Assembly (NCBI GenBank): GCA_012840245.1
Contig: DULR01000071.1
Location: 1 to 42,478, forward strand
Direction of reading: 5' to 3'
Length of the DNA stretch: 42,478 bases
DNA from: Clostridiaceae bacterium
Lineage (GTDB): Bacteria > Bacillota > Clostridia > DSM-8532
Each line of letters starts with the position of its first letter. Position 1 is the first letter of the stretch. A model generated the notes under the pieces. It was not told the origin of the DNA. It searched no databases and worked only from the letters and a program-made list of their open reading frames with translations. The position numbers and the translations under genes were made by a program. This document shows, piece by piece, positions 6,482 to 15,047 of the stretch.

Positions 6482-8044
6482 ATGATAATCGTACTTAAAT
6501 CCGGAGTCGATGAAGCAAAGGTCGATGTATTGAAAAATTGGCTGACAGAAAAGGGTCTGGTTATCTCCCCTATTTACGGAGCCGAAAAGACAGTCCTCGG
6601 ACTGGTAGGGGATACTTCCCATCTTTCAGTTGATGAAGTAAGCATGCATGAGGCTGTAGAAAAGGTTTTGAAGGTGCAGGAGCCTTTTAAGAAAGCAAAC
6701 AGGAAGTTCCATCCCGATAACTCTGTCATAAAAGTAGGCAATGTTCTGGTAGGAGGCAAGGATCTGATCGTAATAGCCGGTCCATGCTCAGTTGAATCAG
6801 AAGAACAGATCATTCAGATCGCCCATCAGGTAAAGAATTACGGAGCCAGCATACTCCGGGGCGGAGCATTCAAGCCAAGGACCTCTCCATACTCATTCCA
6901 GGGACTTAGGGTGGAAGGTCTCATGCTGCTCAAAAAAGCCGGCGAAGCTGCCGGACTTCCCATAGTTTCAGAGATCACCAATCCTGCCTATCTTGAAATA
7001 TTCGAGGAATATGTTGATTTCATTCAGGTGGGTGCCAGAAACATGCAGAATTTTGAGCTTCTGAAGGAGCTTGGCAGGATAAAGAAACCCATACTTCTGA
7101 AAAGAGGATTCGCCAATACTCTCGAAGAGCTCCTGATGGCCTGTGAATACATTATGAACGAGGGAAACCAGAATGTCATCCTGTGTGAAAGAGGAATAAG
7201 GACCCACGAAACATATACACGCAACACTCTGGATCTGAGCGCTGTTCCCGCGTTGAAGCGGATGAGCCATCTTCCTGTACTGGTCGATCCCAGTCATGGC
7301 AGCGGTCTTTCATGGATGGTGGAACCGCTGTCGAAAGCTGCTATTGCCGCAGGCGCTGACGGAGTCATCATAGAAGTCCATAATAACCCGGGCAAAGCTT
7401 TGTCAGATGGCCCGCAATCCATCACACCATCAGAGTTTTCGTATCTCATGCCAAAGCTCAGGGAATATGCTCGCCTTGAAGGAAAACACATATCAATCCC
7501 TCACACCGTTGCATATGCGGGAACACCGGGATCTTTTGCCAATGAGGCGGCAGAAAAGCTTTATCATACTCATGTGCTGACCGGATTTGAAAGGTTTGAG
7601 GATGTATTTGATGCAGTTTTAAGCAACAAAGTGGAGGTTGGTGTTGTGCCGGTCGAAAATTCACTGGCAGGCAAGGTGACCGAAGTCGTTGATCTTTTGG
7701 ATGACGACAGACTGGAGATCACAGACAGGATCAGGCTGCCTGTAAGGCAAATGCTTGTTGCCCCTCCCGGAACCGAGCTGTCCAGTATTCGTAAAATATA
7801 CTCTCACGAGAAGGCTTTTGAACAATGCAGGAAATTCCTTTCCACCATGCCTGACTGCCAATTGATCAAATATTCGACCACCTCTGCCGCCGCTTCAGCG
7901 GTTGCCGCTCTCAATGACAAGTACTCGGCAGCCATAGCCAGTGAAACGGCAGCCCGTCTCAACCGCCTTGAAATATTGAAGGATTCGATCCAGGATGATG
8001 AGAACAATTATACCGAGTTTGTCGTGTTCAGAAAGAGAAAATAA
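6482..8044 (+). CDS. Fusion of DAHP synthase (class I-beta) with a prephenate dehydratase-like domain
   Basis: The 520-residue protein would act at two points in aromatic amino acid synthesis. Residues 1-70 form a ferredoxin-like regulatory domain as in Thermotoga-type enzymes. Residues about 75-335 are DAHP synthase, with IAGPCSVES (98-106), GGAFKPRTSPYSFQG and VDPSHGSG; it condenses PEP with erythrose 4-phosphate. Residues about 343-517 resemble prephenate dehydratase: AGTPGSFANEAA, VGVVPVENSLAG, and SHEKAFEQC with the usual Ser and Gln. The strictly conserved TRF motif near the end reads T-E-F (511-513), an Arg to Glu change, and there is no C-terminal ACT domain. The second domain may be catalytically altered, or may act as a phenylalanine or prephenate sensor; this is inference. 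Start ATG follows AGGAGGAGG and a T-box leader. Confidence 0.9.
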   Translation: MIIVLKSGVDEAKVDVLKNWLTEKGLVISPIYGAEKTVLGLVGDTSHLSVDEVSMHEAVEKVLKVQEPFKKANRKFHPDNSVIKVGNVLVGGKDLIVIAGPCSVESEEQIIQIAHQVKNYGASILRGGAFKPRTSPYSFQGLRVEGLMLLKKAGEAAGLPIVSEITNPAYLEIFEEYVDFIQVGARNMQNFELLKELGRIKKPILLKRGFANTLEELLMACEYIMNEGNQNVILCERGIRTHETYTRNTLDLSAVPALKRMSHLPVLVDPSHGSGLSWMVEPLSKAAIAAGADGVIIEVHNNPGKALSDGPQSITPSEFSYLMPKLREYARLEGKHISIPHTVAYAGTPGSFANEAAEKLYHTHVLTGFERFEDVFDAVLSNKVEVGVVPVENSLAGKVTEVVDLLDDDRLEITDRIRLPVRQMLVAPPGTELSSIRKIYSHEKAFEQCRKFLSTMPDCQLIKYSTTSAAASAVAALNDKYSAAIASETAARLNRLEILKDSIQDDENNYTEFVVFRKRK

Positions 8045-8137
8045 TGTTTGATGAGTCATTAGGACACACCACGGCTACGCGGATCCGGCTTTCTGCGGAA
8101 TGTCTCCATCACCCACACATTTTACATTTACCCTGAT

Positions 8138-8190
8138 GTCATTCTGAAGCGCAAAGCGATGAAAGATCCTTCGCTTCGCTCAGAATGACA
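8138..8190. repeat. Inverted pair of the dispersed TCATTCTGAGCGAAG repeat
   Basis: GTCATTCTGAAGCG at the left and CGCTTCGCTCAGAATGAC at the right are opposed copies and can form a hairpin. The element lies in the 282-bp gap between the aromatic biosynthesis fusion and the serpin gene. The rest of 8045-8270 shows no gene. Confidence 0.65.
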
Positions 8191-8267
8191 CGGGATATGA
8201 ATCCGGATGCTGAGCAGACAGTTCATTCAGGGTAAAGAACGGTTTTCGAATACAAGTGAACTAAATT

Positions 8268-8296
8268 TTGCATATTCCGTCTAATATTTATAAAAT
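8268..8296 (+). promoter_or_regulatory. Probable promoter of the serpin gene
   Basis: TTGCAT (8268-8273), 17 bases, TAAAAT (8291-8296), about 30 bases upstream of the serpin ATG with its GGAGGA ribosome binding site. The hexamers are imperfect. Confidence 0.4.
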
Positions 8297-8326
8297 AATA
8301 CTTATAAATAAGACTTTGGAGGAAGT

Positions 8327-9532
8327 ATGAAAAGGGTTATTATATTTTTATGGGCCGTCCTGATATTGTTTATTTCGGTTGCCTGCAGCTCACAGCCTGC
8401 ATTTGAGGCAGTCAATGTAAGTTCCTACGTGGTCGACGGAAACAACCAGTTCGCCTTTGACATTTTCAGGACTTTGAATACAGAAGATACAAAAAATAAC
8501 ATATTCATCTCCCCACTAAGCATATCTTCGGCCCTTGCCATGACCTATAACGGAGCAGAAGGCTTTACAAAAGAGGCCATGGAAAAAACGCTTGGCTTTG
8601 AGGGGATCGACAGAGCCCTTGTGAATGACAGCTTTAAAAATATGTTTGCTCATCTGGAGAAGCTGGATAAAAAAATAGATCTGAATATCGGCAATTCTAT
8701 ATGGATAAGAGATGGATTTTCGATTAACAAAGATTTTATAAAGAATAATGAAAAGAAATTTAAAGCCAGGGTAAGCTCTCTGGATTTTTCAAATCCTGCT
8801 TCTCTTGAAATTATAAACAAATGGATCAGGGAAGAAACAAAAGGAAAAATCGAAAAAATGATTGATTCGTCAAATCCTTCCAGCGCTTTGATGTACCTGA
8901 TCAATGCGATTTATTTCAATGGCAAATGGAGCAATCAGTTTGATCCTAAAAATACAAGGAACTGGATTTTCCACTCATATGACGGAACTGAACAAACAGT
9001 TGATATGATGTCCCGTAAAGGTGAATATGAGTTTACTAAGGGCGATGACTTCAAAGCGATCCGGCTTCCTTACGGAAACGGGAAAACATCGATGAACATC
9101 ATCCTGCCTGATGAGGGTGTTGATATAAATGAATTTATAAGCAGGTTCGACAGAAAAGAGTGGTACACCATAAGAAGCTCTTTGAAAGAGACCGAAGATA
9201 TCGAGGTAAAAATTCCTAAATTCAGTATGGAATACGGAATAAAGAACCTTAATGACAGTCTCATAACTCTTGGAATGGAGGTCGCTTTCAGCGGGCATGC
9301 TGATTTTTCAGGCATCAGCAACGGCTTGTTCATCAGCAGTGTCATCCATAAAGCGGTTATCGAGGTCAATGAGGAAGGCAGCAAGGCGGCTGCTGCAACC
9401 GTTGTTGAAATGACTTCGTCGGCGATCCTGAAAGACCCTGTGATCTTTATAGCCGACAGGCCGTTCATTTTCCTTATCACTGAGGATATTACAGGATCGA
9501 TATTGTTTATGGGAAAGGTATTAAATATCTGA
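8327..9532 (+). CDS. Serpin (serine protease inhibitor), predicted lipoprotein
   Basis: The 401-residue protein starts with a type II signal peptide and lipobox ending SVAC, with Cys20 as the lipidated residue, so it should be anchored outside the membrane. A full serpin domain follows: NIFISPLSISSALAMTYNGA, then LINAIYFNGKW in the shutter region, and the C-terminal DRPFIFLI. The reactive-loop hinge reads EEGSKAAAATVVEM, with small residues at P12-P9 as in inhibitory serpins. Counting from the hinge puts the scissile bond near TSS-A in MTSSAILK. The loop after it seems about three residues longer than in alpha-1-antitrypsin, so P1 is uncertain. Target proteases could be the cell's own or foreign. 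Confidence 0.93.
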   Translation: MKRVIIFLWAVLILFISVACSSQPAFEAVNVSSYVVDGNNQFAFDIFRTLNTEDTKNNIFISPLSISSALAMTYNGAEGFTKEAMEKTLGFEGIDRALVNDSFKNMFAHLEKLDKKIDLNIGNSIWIRDGFSINKDFIKNNEKKFKARVSSLDFSNPASLEIINKWIREETKGKIEKMIDSSNPSSALMYLINAIYFNGKWSNQFDPKNTRNWIFHSYDGTEQTVDMMSRKGEYEFTKGDDFKAIRLPYGNGKTSMNIILPDEGVDINEFISRFDRKEWYTIRSSLKETEDIEVKIPKFSMEYGIKNLNDSLITLGMEVAFSGHADFSGISNGLFISSVIHKAVIEVNEEGSKAAAATVVEMTSSAILKDPVIFIADRPFIFLITEDITGSILFMGKVLNI

Positions 9533-9540
9533 TCTTTTCT

Positions 9541-9571
9541 GGTATATTTTTCACTCCTTTTACCAATAATA
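9541..9571 (+). promoter_or_regulatory. Sigma-G-like promoter in front of the 47-residue peptide gene
   Basis: GGTATA (9541-9546), 18 bases, AATAATA (9565-9571). This resembles the forespore sigma-G pattern (GHATR, then CATNHTA) at all but the first base of the -10. The match is short and might be chance in AT-rich sequence. Confidence 0.3.
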
Positions 9572-9598
9572 TGCTTAAACTACGAAAGGAGTGAGCCT

Positions 9599-9742
9599 AT
9601 GGCCAAAAATCAGCCGCCAAACAACACAAATTCCAATCCCAACTCAAAACAAACAAAGACCGGCGAAAATGAAAAGCGCTTGAATCAAGTACCTAACAGC
9701 AAAAATCCAAAAGTACCCGGTAATGAAGCGCCTTATCGCTAA
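9599..9742 (+). CDS. Small hydrophilic Asn/Pro/Lys-rich protein (47 aa), possibly a small spore protein
   Basis: An ATG follows AAAGGAG at good spacing. The frame encodes MAKNQPPNNTNSNPNSK at the start and VPGNEAPYR at the end. The product has no hydrophobic segment, no Cys and no Trp, and about half of its residues are Asn, Lys or Pro. Length and composition resemble minor small acid-soluble spore proteins such as SspN, SspO and SspP of Bacillus, but I do not recognise the family from sequence. A sigma-G-like promoter and a downstream terminator at 9898-9935 support a real, separately expressed gene. It is absent from simple long-ORF lists. Confidence 0.6.
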   Translation: MAKNQPPNNTNSNPNSKQTKTGENEKRLNQVPNSKNPKVPGNEAPYR

Positions 9743-9897
9743 AATTATGCAACTGGCCAAATGAATAATTTTCGTCCCCTTGAAAAAAAATAAATGAGGA
9801 CGACAGGAAGAACCAAATGAGAAAAGCGCCCTAAAAATCATCAAGCGTCGAAGCAATAACCAAACTATTATATGAAGTCGGAAGGGGCGCACCAGGT

Positions 9898-9935
9898 AAG
9901 AAACGGATATCGGCATCAGCCGATATCCGTTTCTT
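9898..9935. terminator. Bidirectional intrinsic terminator
   Basis: A perfect 16-bp stem (9898-9913 and 9920-9935; inner part GGATATCGG/CCGATATCC) with a six-base loop and T-rich flanks on both strands. It separates the rightward small gene from the leftward membrane-protein gene. Confidence 0.85.
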
Positions 9936-9937
9936 TA

Positions 9938-10615
9938 TCAATGCCTGTTGTCGTTAAAATCTCTTGGGATCGGTTTCTTCAGGATCGTACCTATTCCTGC
10001 GAGAATAAGAACTCCTCCCGCAATATACTTAAAGTATCTGCCAAGATATCCAAGAGCAAAAATCGAGAAGAATACGAGCGATATCCCTGAAAGTATGAAT
10101 ATGGGCACCAGAAGCCCAGACCTGCGGTTGTTTTCCGCAATATACAGCAGGAATAATCCCACAGCAGGAGCCATGATAAAACCGGGCCACAAAACACCCC
10201 ACAGATTCAGAAGCTCCGAGAAAAAGCATGTCGCTGTGATGGTCATTAGTATGCCTATAGGCACCAGCAATCCCGGGCTTTTTTCACCTAACAAATACAG
10301 AAGCAAAAGCCCTACGGCCGGTGAGGCAATGAAAGCAGGCCATATGAATTCATACATGAAGGGAAACATTTCGCCGATCAAAAGTGTTGCGCCTATTGTA
10401 AACAGTGTCCCTGCCGGGACCAGAAATCCTGCCCCCTGAGGTTTTTTGGACAGGTAACCCAGAAAGAAGAACAAGGATATCATTATGATTATGGTCGGCC
10501 AGGTCAGCTTGAAGACCCATGAAAATGTCAGAAATCCAATATCCCCGAATATGGCCAGGATTCCGAATATGACCAGTACTGCACCTACTATATATTTGGA
10601 TGTATTATTTCTCAT
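9938..10615 (-). CDS. Multi-spanning membrane protein with internal repeats, unknown function
   Basis: The 225-residue protein is almost all hydrophobic, with about eight membrane segments. The N-terminal part (YIVGAVLVIFGILAIFG) resembles LiaF/DUF5668-type membrane domains. Residues about 62-180 contain repeated units: GFLVPAGTLFTIG...WPAFIASPAVGLLLLYL, then GLLVPIGILMTIT...WPGFIMAPAVGLFLLYI, then a partial GLLVPIFILSGIS. The two full units are about 50 residues and clearly duplicated. The C-terminal tail is short and charged. There is no enzyme motif. It ends against the shared terminator and is not in an operon with queA, which is 110 bp away on the same strand. Confidence 0.7.
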   Translation of the reverse strand: MRNNTSKYIVGAVLVIFGILAIFGDIGFLTFSWVFKLTWPTIIIMISLFFFLGYLSKKPQGAGFLVPAGTLFTIGATLLIGEMFPFMYEFIWPAFIASPAVGLLLLYLLGEKSPGLLVPIGILMTITATCFFSELLNLWGVLWPGFIMAPAVGLFLLYIAENNRRSGLLVPIFILSGISLVFFSIFALGYLGRYFKYIAGGVLILAGIGTILKKPIPRDFNDNRH

Positions 10616-10723
10616 TTAAAACGCCTCCGCTTGTTTTCTACCATGAATTATACCTGACCAATATGATAAAACAATAGGACGGCAATTAGAATTAGATTAG
10701 AAAAAATCATCGATCCCGATCCA

Positions 10724-11749
10724 TCACAGGATCAGCATGGCATCACCGAAGCTGAAAAACCTGTATCTTTCTCTGACGGCCTCCTGATAAGCCTCCATTA
10801 TCCTGTCTTTCCCCGCAAAAGCACTTACCAGCATTATCAATGTTGACTCGGGAAGATGGAAATTTGTCACCAGCGCATCCACCACTTTGAACTTATATCC
10901 GGGGTAAATAAAAATATCGGTCTCCCCTTCTCCCGGGAAAACTCTTCCTGATTCATCCGATATGGTCTCGAGCACGCGCACACTGGTCGTTCCCACCGCG
11001 ATCACACGGTTGCCTCTTGCTTTTGCTTCATTTATGGCTTCACAGGTTGCAGGACTGATATGGTAATATTCCTTGTGCATGTGATGATCGAGGATGTTAT
11101 CAGTTTTGACCGGCCTGAATGTTCCAAGTCCCACATGAAGTGTCAATTCAGCAACACTAATGCCCTTACGCTTAAGTTCATCAAATACTTCATCGGTAAA
11201 ATGGAGACCGGCAGTAGGCGCTGCTGCCGAACCCTCGATCTTCGAATATATGGTCTGATACCGTTCCTTGTCCTCAAGAGTGGCATGGATATAAGGCGGA
11301 AGCGGTATTAACCCGACCTTGTCTAGAACCTCTTCAAATACGCCTTCATAAAAAAACCTGACTATCCTGTTCCCTTCTTCGCCGATTCTAAGGATCTCGG
11401 CCTTAAGAAGTCCATTTCCGAAGACGAACCTGCTGCCCGGTTTTGCTATTTTCCCGGGACGTAATATGACTTCCCAGATATCGGCTTCGATCCTTTTCAA
11501 CAGTACAAACTCTATTTTCCCGCCCGTGTTTTCCTTCTCACCGAGAAGGCGTGCTGGAATAACCCGTGTATTGTTGATGACCAGACAATCTCCTGCCGAA
11601 AGATACCCGGGAAGATCTTTAAAACGTTTATGCTCAAGGCTTCCGGTTTTTCTGTTCAAAACCAGAAGCCTTGACATGTCTCTTTTTTCGGCAGGACTCT
11701 GGGCAATAAGCTCCTCCGGCAGGTCATACCAGAAATCCTTCAGTTTCAT
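10724..11749 (-). CDS. queA: S-adenosylmethionine:tRNA ribosyltransferase-isomerase QueA
   Basis: 341 residues over the full family length, from [17 protein letters not shown] to [14 protein letters not shown]. Motifs include [44 protein letters not shown] and [17 protein letters not shown]. It transfers and isomerises the ribosyl moiety of SAM onto preQ1-modified tRNA to make epoxyqueuosine in the queuosine pathway. Its ATG overlaps the stop codon of htpG by four bases (ATGA), which implies translational coupling to the chaperone gene. Confidence 0.96.
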   Translation of the reverse strand: MKLKDFWYDLPEELIAQSPAEKRDMSRLLVLNRKTGSLEHKRFKDLPGYLSAGDCLVINNTRVIPARLLGEKENTGGKIEFVLLKRIEADIWEVILRPGKIAKPGSRFVFGNGLLKAEILRIGEEGNRIVRFFYEGVFEEVLDKVGLIPLPPYIHATLEDKERYQTIYSKIEGSAAAPTAGLHFTDEVFDELKRKGISVAELTLHVGLGTFRPVKTDNILDHHMHKEYYHISPATCEAINEAKARGNRVIAVGTTSVRVLETISDESGRVFPGEGETDIFIYPGYKFKVVDALVTNFHLPESTLIMLVSAFAGKDRIMEAYQEAVRERYRFFSFGDAMLIL

Positions 11750-13590
11750 AATAACCTCGTCAAAAGTTGATTGCTGCGCTCTATAAACCTGGCCATGGCT
11801 TCAGGCTCAAGCTGTCTGTGGTTGAGAAGAGCCAGATCGTATACATGGCTTGCTGCAAAAACAGCGTCTTCCTTCCTATTTTCCTCATCATACAGTTCCG
11901 CTATTCTTCTGATTATTTTGTTATTGCTGTTCAGGATCAGGGTTTCTTCAGCGGGGAAAAGCTCTGCTGCATTGATGCCGCTGCCGAAAGTTCTGCTCAT
12001 ATCCCTGAAACGTCTTGATTCCTCGGAAAGAAGTATAACTGCAGGAGTCGATTCATTCTTCAGGCCTTCGACCCTGACCTTCAGCTTGTCTGCTCCGGTT
12101 GCTTCCTTAATGATCTTTTCAAGCTTCTCCTGCAGATTCTTACTTTCCTCTTCGGTATTTGCCTTATCCTTCATGCTGTCAACAATATCCGCATCGACGC
12201 GCAGGAACCTGATATCCTTGTTCTGCATTTCCATGAAGCTTATAAAGTGGGTATCGATCAGGGTATTCAGTATAACGGCATCCATGCTGTTCTCTTTGAA
12301 CATGCGTATATATTGAGCCTGCTGTTTCTCATCGTTGACATAATATACCTTCTTGTCCGGACTGTTTTCAAGATACTCGTCCAAAGTAACATATTTGCCG
12401 TTTATGGTCTTGAATATAATGATATTTTTGATCTTTTCAAAGAATTTCGGCTCTTTCATGCAGCCATACTTGACAAAGGGATTTATATCATCCCAATACT
12501 TTTCATAGTTCTCTTTGTCCTTCTTGTACAGAAGCTGAAGCTTATCGGCTATTTTCTTTGTGATGTGGTTCGATATCTTTTCCACATATCCTTCATTCTG
12601 CAAAAAGCTTCTTGATACATTCAGGGGCAGATCAGGGCAGTCGAGGCAGCCTTTCAGCATAAGCATGAACTCGGGTATCACCTCTTTGATGTTGTCTGCC
12701 ACGAAAACCTGGTTATAAAACAGTTTTATTTTGCCCTCCATGGTTTCGAACTCAAACCTGAGCTTGGGAAAATAGATGATGCCCTTCATATTGAAGGGAT
12801 AATCCATATTTATATGGATCCAGAACAACGGGTCGTTGAAATCCTGGAACACTTCATGATAGAATTTCCTGTACTCCTCGTCTGTACAGTCCTTCGGATT
12901 TTTCAGCCAAAGAGGACTTGTATTGTTTATGGGCTTGTCCTCTTTCTTGTCCTTGTCGTTCTCATCTGTCAGATATATTTCATATTGCAGGAATGCAAAG
13001 TATTTCTTCAATATTTCGCGAAGCTTCCAGACATCCAGGAACTCCTTGCAGTCATCAGCGATAAACAGTGTCACTGTGGTTCCGATATCCTTTTTGTCCG
13101 ACCCGGCCATTGAGTATTCGGTATCGCCCGAGCTTTCCCACTGTACCGCGGCAGCTCCTTTCTGGTATGACAAGGTGTCGATCCTTACCCTGCTGCTTAC
13201 CATGAACGAGGAATAAAAGCCCAGCCCGAAATGACCTATGATCTGCTGGTCATCAGTTTTATCCTTATATTTTTCTATAAAATCCTTAGCTCCTGAAAAA
13301 GCTATCTGGTTTATATATTTTTTGACCTCTTCATCGGTCATGCCAATACCATTGTCAGTAATAGCTATTGTTCCTTCTTTTTTATTCACTGCGACATCTA
13401 TTCTCGGTTTGTATCCTTCAGGCAATTCCGCTTCGCCGATATCAGCCAGCTTCCTGAGCTTGCTTATGGCATCGGCAGCGTTCGATACCAATTCTCTCAT
13501 AAAAATGTCTTTTTCCGAATAAAGCCATTTCTTTATAATTGGAAAAATGTTTTCTGTCTGTATTGATATATTGCCCTTTTCGTTGATCAT
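11746..13590 (-). CDS. htpG: Molecular chaperone HtpG (bacterial Hsp90)
   Basis: About 614 residues, the normal length. The N-terminal GHKL ATPase shows [16 protein letters not shown] and GHFGLGFYS. The middle domain has [22 protein letters not shown] and [11 protein letters not shown]. The C-terminal dimerisation region contains [12 protein letters not shown]. It is a cytosolic ATP-dependent chaperone. The start is ATG 13590-13588 with GGGAGGG at 13601-13607; a Met 12 codons earlier (13626) lacks a ribosome binding site. The stop overlaps queA. Confidence 0.96.
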   Translation of the reverse strand: MINEKGNISIQTENIFPIIKKWLYSEKDIFMRELVSNAADAISKLRKLADIGEAELPEGYKPRIDVAVNKKEGTIAITDNGIGMTDEEVKKYINQIAFSGAKDFIEKYKDKTDDQQIIGHFGLGFYSSFMVSSRVRIDTLSYQKGAAAVQWESSGDTEYSMAGSDKKDIGTTVTLFIADDCKEFLDVWKLREILKKYFAFLQYEIYLTDENDKDKKEDKPINNTSPLWLKNPKDCTDEEYRKFYHEVFQDFNDPLFWIHINMDYPFNMKGIIYFPKLRFEFETMEGKIKLFYNQVFVADNIKEVIPEFMLMLKGCLDCPDLPLNVSRSFLQNEGYVEKISNHITKKIADKLQLLYKKDKENYEKYWDDINPFVKYGCMKEPKFFEKIKNIIIFKTINGKYVTLDEYLENSPDKKVYYVNDEKQQAQYIRMFKENSMDAVILNTLIDTHFISFMEMQNKDIRFLRVDADIVDSMKDKANTEEESKNLQEKLEKIIKEATGADKLKVRVEGLKNESTPAVILLSEESRRFRDMSRTFGSGINAAELFPAEETLILNSNNKIIRRIAELYDEENRKEDAVFAASHVYDLALLNHRQLEPEAMARFIERSNQLLTRLL

Positions 13591-13666
13591 CCGTTTAAAA
13601 CCCTCCCATTTTTTCTGGATTATCATGGATTATGATAATATTATGGTCAGAGAATGTCAATACACA

Positions 13667-13692
13667 AGAAGTTTGGTTCATGCCAAACTTCT
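13667..13692. terminator. Perfect 10-bp hairpin between divIVA and htpG
   Basis: Stem AGAAGTTTGG/CCAAACTTCT with a six-base loop TTCATG. There is no T run on either side. It stands next to a second hairpin at 13704-13735. It may be a backup terminator or a protein-binding site near the htpG promoter region. Confidence 0.45.
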
Positions 13693-13703
13693 GATTTCTG
13701 ATA

Positions 13704-13735
13704 AAAGCGGCTATGGCACAGACCATAACCGCTTT
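13704..13735 (-). terminator. Intrinsic terminator downstream of divIVA
   Basis: Stem AAAGCGGCTATGG with CCATAACCGCTTT (one mismatch) and a six-base loop. On the minus strand it is followed by a short T run (CTTTTATC). It ends the division-gene operon. Confidence 0.65.
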
Positions 13736-13768
13736 CGTTCGTGATATATATCATTTATCGATCATAAG

Positions 13769-14245
13769 TCATACTGCCTTGACTTCGGCTCGCATACCGT
13801 CATCATCAAGATCGTCAAGAAGCTTTAACTGAGATTTTATCGTACTCTCTATCTTTGCCTTGTATGCAGTAAGATCACGTTTGATCCTTTCATATTCGAA
13901 CTTGACGCCCAAAACCTCTTTATGAGCTTCATCTATTATCTGCTGTGCCCTGAGTTCAGCTTCCTTCACTATATTTTCAGCGTTATCCCTGGCATTCGCG
14001 ATGATTTCCTCACTTGTCTGCTGGGCTATTATCAGACTGTTATGCAGATTATTCTCAATGGTCTTGTAATACTTGACCTTGTCCTGAGTCTCTTCCAGCT
14101 TCTCTTTAAGCTTGTTGTTCTCTTTTATCATTTCAGACAGGTCCTCTACGACCTTCATGAGCACATCCTCAACCTGCAGAATATTATAGCCCATAACAGC
14201 TTTTTTAAAGGCAATGTTTTGGAGATCATTCGGAACAAAATTCAC
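13769..14245 (-). CDS. divIVA: DivIVA-domain protein
   Basis: About 158 residues. The N-terminal part (FVPNDLQNIAFKKAVMGYN) is the membrane-curvature-binding DivIVA head, and residues about 30-140 are a heptad-rich coiled coil. It marks poles or septa and recruits division or cell-wall proteins in Gram-positive bacteria. The GTG at 14245 lies nine bases behind a GGGGGG ribosome binding site (14255-14260); another in-frame GTG at 14251 is only three bases from it, so I prefer the former. It is the last gene of the operon with sepF and yggT, the usual Firmicute arrangement. Confidence 0.92.
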   Translation of the reverse strand: MNFVPNDLQNIAFKKAVMGYNILQVEDVLMKVVEDLSEMIKENNKLKEKLEETQDKVKYYKTIENNLHNSLIIAQQTSEEIIANARDNAENIVKEAELRAQQIIDEAHKEVLGVKFEYERIKRDLTAYKAKIESTIKSQLKLLDDLDDDGMRAEVKAV

Positions 14246-14276
14246 AAACACACGCCCCCCATCGATATAATAAAAA

Positions 14277-14549
14277 TCAGGCCAACCTTTTTAACAAAAC
14301 GTTAACAAGGTATAGCAAAAAAATCAAAAACAACGGTGAAAAATCAAATCTAAGTGGTTTATCATCATGTTTACCAAGCAATTTTCTGACCGGTTCCAAA
14401 AGGGGCTCAGAGATGCTCAACAGAAATCTGAATGGCCAGCAATCCCTTCTAATCAGTCTGAACTCACAAGCAACCCTAAATACAAGCACAACCTGCATCA
14501 CGCTTATGACTGAACGTAAAGCTATTATAAATGCCTGTAAAACGCTCAT
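14277..14549 (-). CDS. YggT-family membrane protein
   Basis: 90 residues with two membrane segments (LRSVISVMQVVLVFRVACEF and a C-terminal LFLIFLLYLVNVLLKRL). Between them is the family motif PFRFLLSISEPLLEPVRKLL. YggT (YlmG) proteins are encoded beside sepF and divIVA in many Gram-positive bacteria and are linked to division or membrane organisation; the molecular role is not settled. It is three bases behind sepF, hence the same transcript. Confidence 0.92.
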   Translation of the reverse strand: MSVLQAFIIALRSVISVMQVVLVFRVACEFRLIRRDCWPFRFLLSISEPLLEPVRKLLGKHDDKPLRFDFSPLFLIFLLYLVNVLLKRLA

Positions 14550-14552
14550 GAT

Positions 14553-15011
14553 TTATTTGACCCAGGAAAATACGCCTTTGTTCCTCATCTCGTCCTTCAA
14601 ATCGCCTGTTATTTCAATGGACGCAGGTGTTGCAAGGAATATTCCGCTCGATATTTTCTGAATATCTCCGTCAAGGCAATAAACGGCACCGCTCAAGAAG
14701 TCCACCATTCTTTGGGCAAGTGGGGTATCAACACCTTCAACATTCATGATTACAGGCTTGTTTGATTTGAGATGATCGCAAAGCTCACGCGCTTCGAGAA
14801 TATTCTGAGGTGAAAGAACAACAACCTTCAGATTATTATTGTTGTTCATGTTCAGAACCTTGCCCTGAGGGTTCCTTCTGTGGGAAACGCCTCTTTCAGG
14901 TTTATGCTGCGGAACGCTTTCAGCTATTTCTTCCTCGTAAATGTCTTCTTCTCCGTCCACATTCGTTTCCCAACCCACAAAATCAAGGACTTTCTCCAGC
15001 AATCCTGCCAT
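14553..15011 (-). CDS. sepF: Cell division protein SepF
   Basis: 152 residues. An N-terminal amphipathic helix (MAGLLEKVLDFVGWE) can anchor to membrane. An acidic, disordered linker follows, then the globular SepF/DUF552 core from about residue 60 (KVVVLSPQNILEARELCDHL; VIMNVEGVD; RMVDFLSGAVYCLDG). SepF links FtsZ polymers to the membrane at the septum. The C-terminal stretch (GIFLATPASIEIT) is typical. Gene order yggS-sepF-yggT-divIVA matches other Firmicutes. Confidence 0.95.
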   Translation of the reverse strand: MAGLLEKVLDFVGWETNVDGEEDIYEEEIAESVPQHKPERGVSHRRNPQGKVLNMNNNNNLKVVVLSPQNILEARELCDHLKSNKPVIMNVEGVDTPLAQRMVDFLSGAVYCLDGDIQKISSGIFLATPASIEITGDLKDEMRNKGVFSWVK

Positions 15012-15047
15012 AGTATCTTCCTCCAGTTTTCATTAGTAAAAATTTTG

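Noticed and set aside
9644-9916. Minus-strand frame of 90 codons
   Set aside because: It is antisense to the small hydrophilic gene and runs through the terminator; no ribosome binding site.
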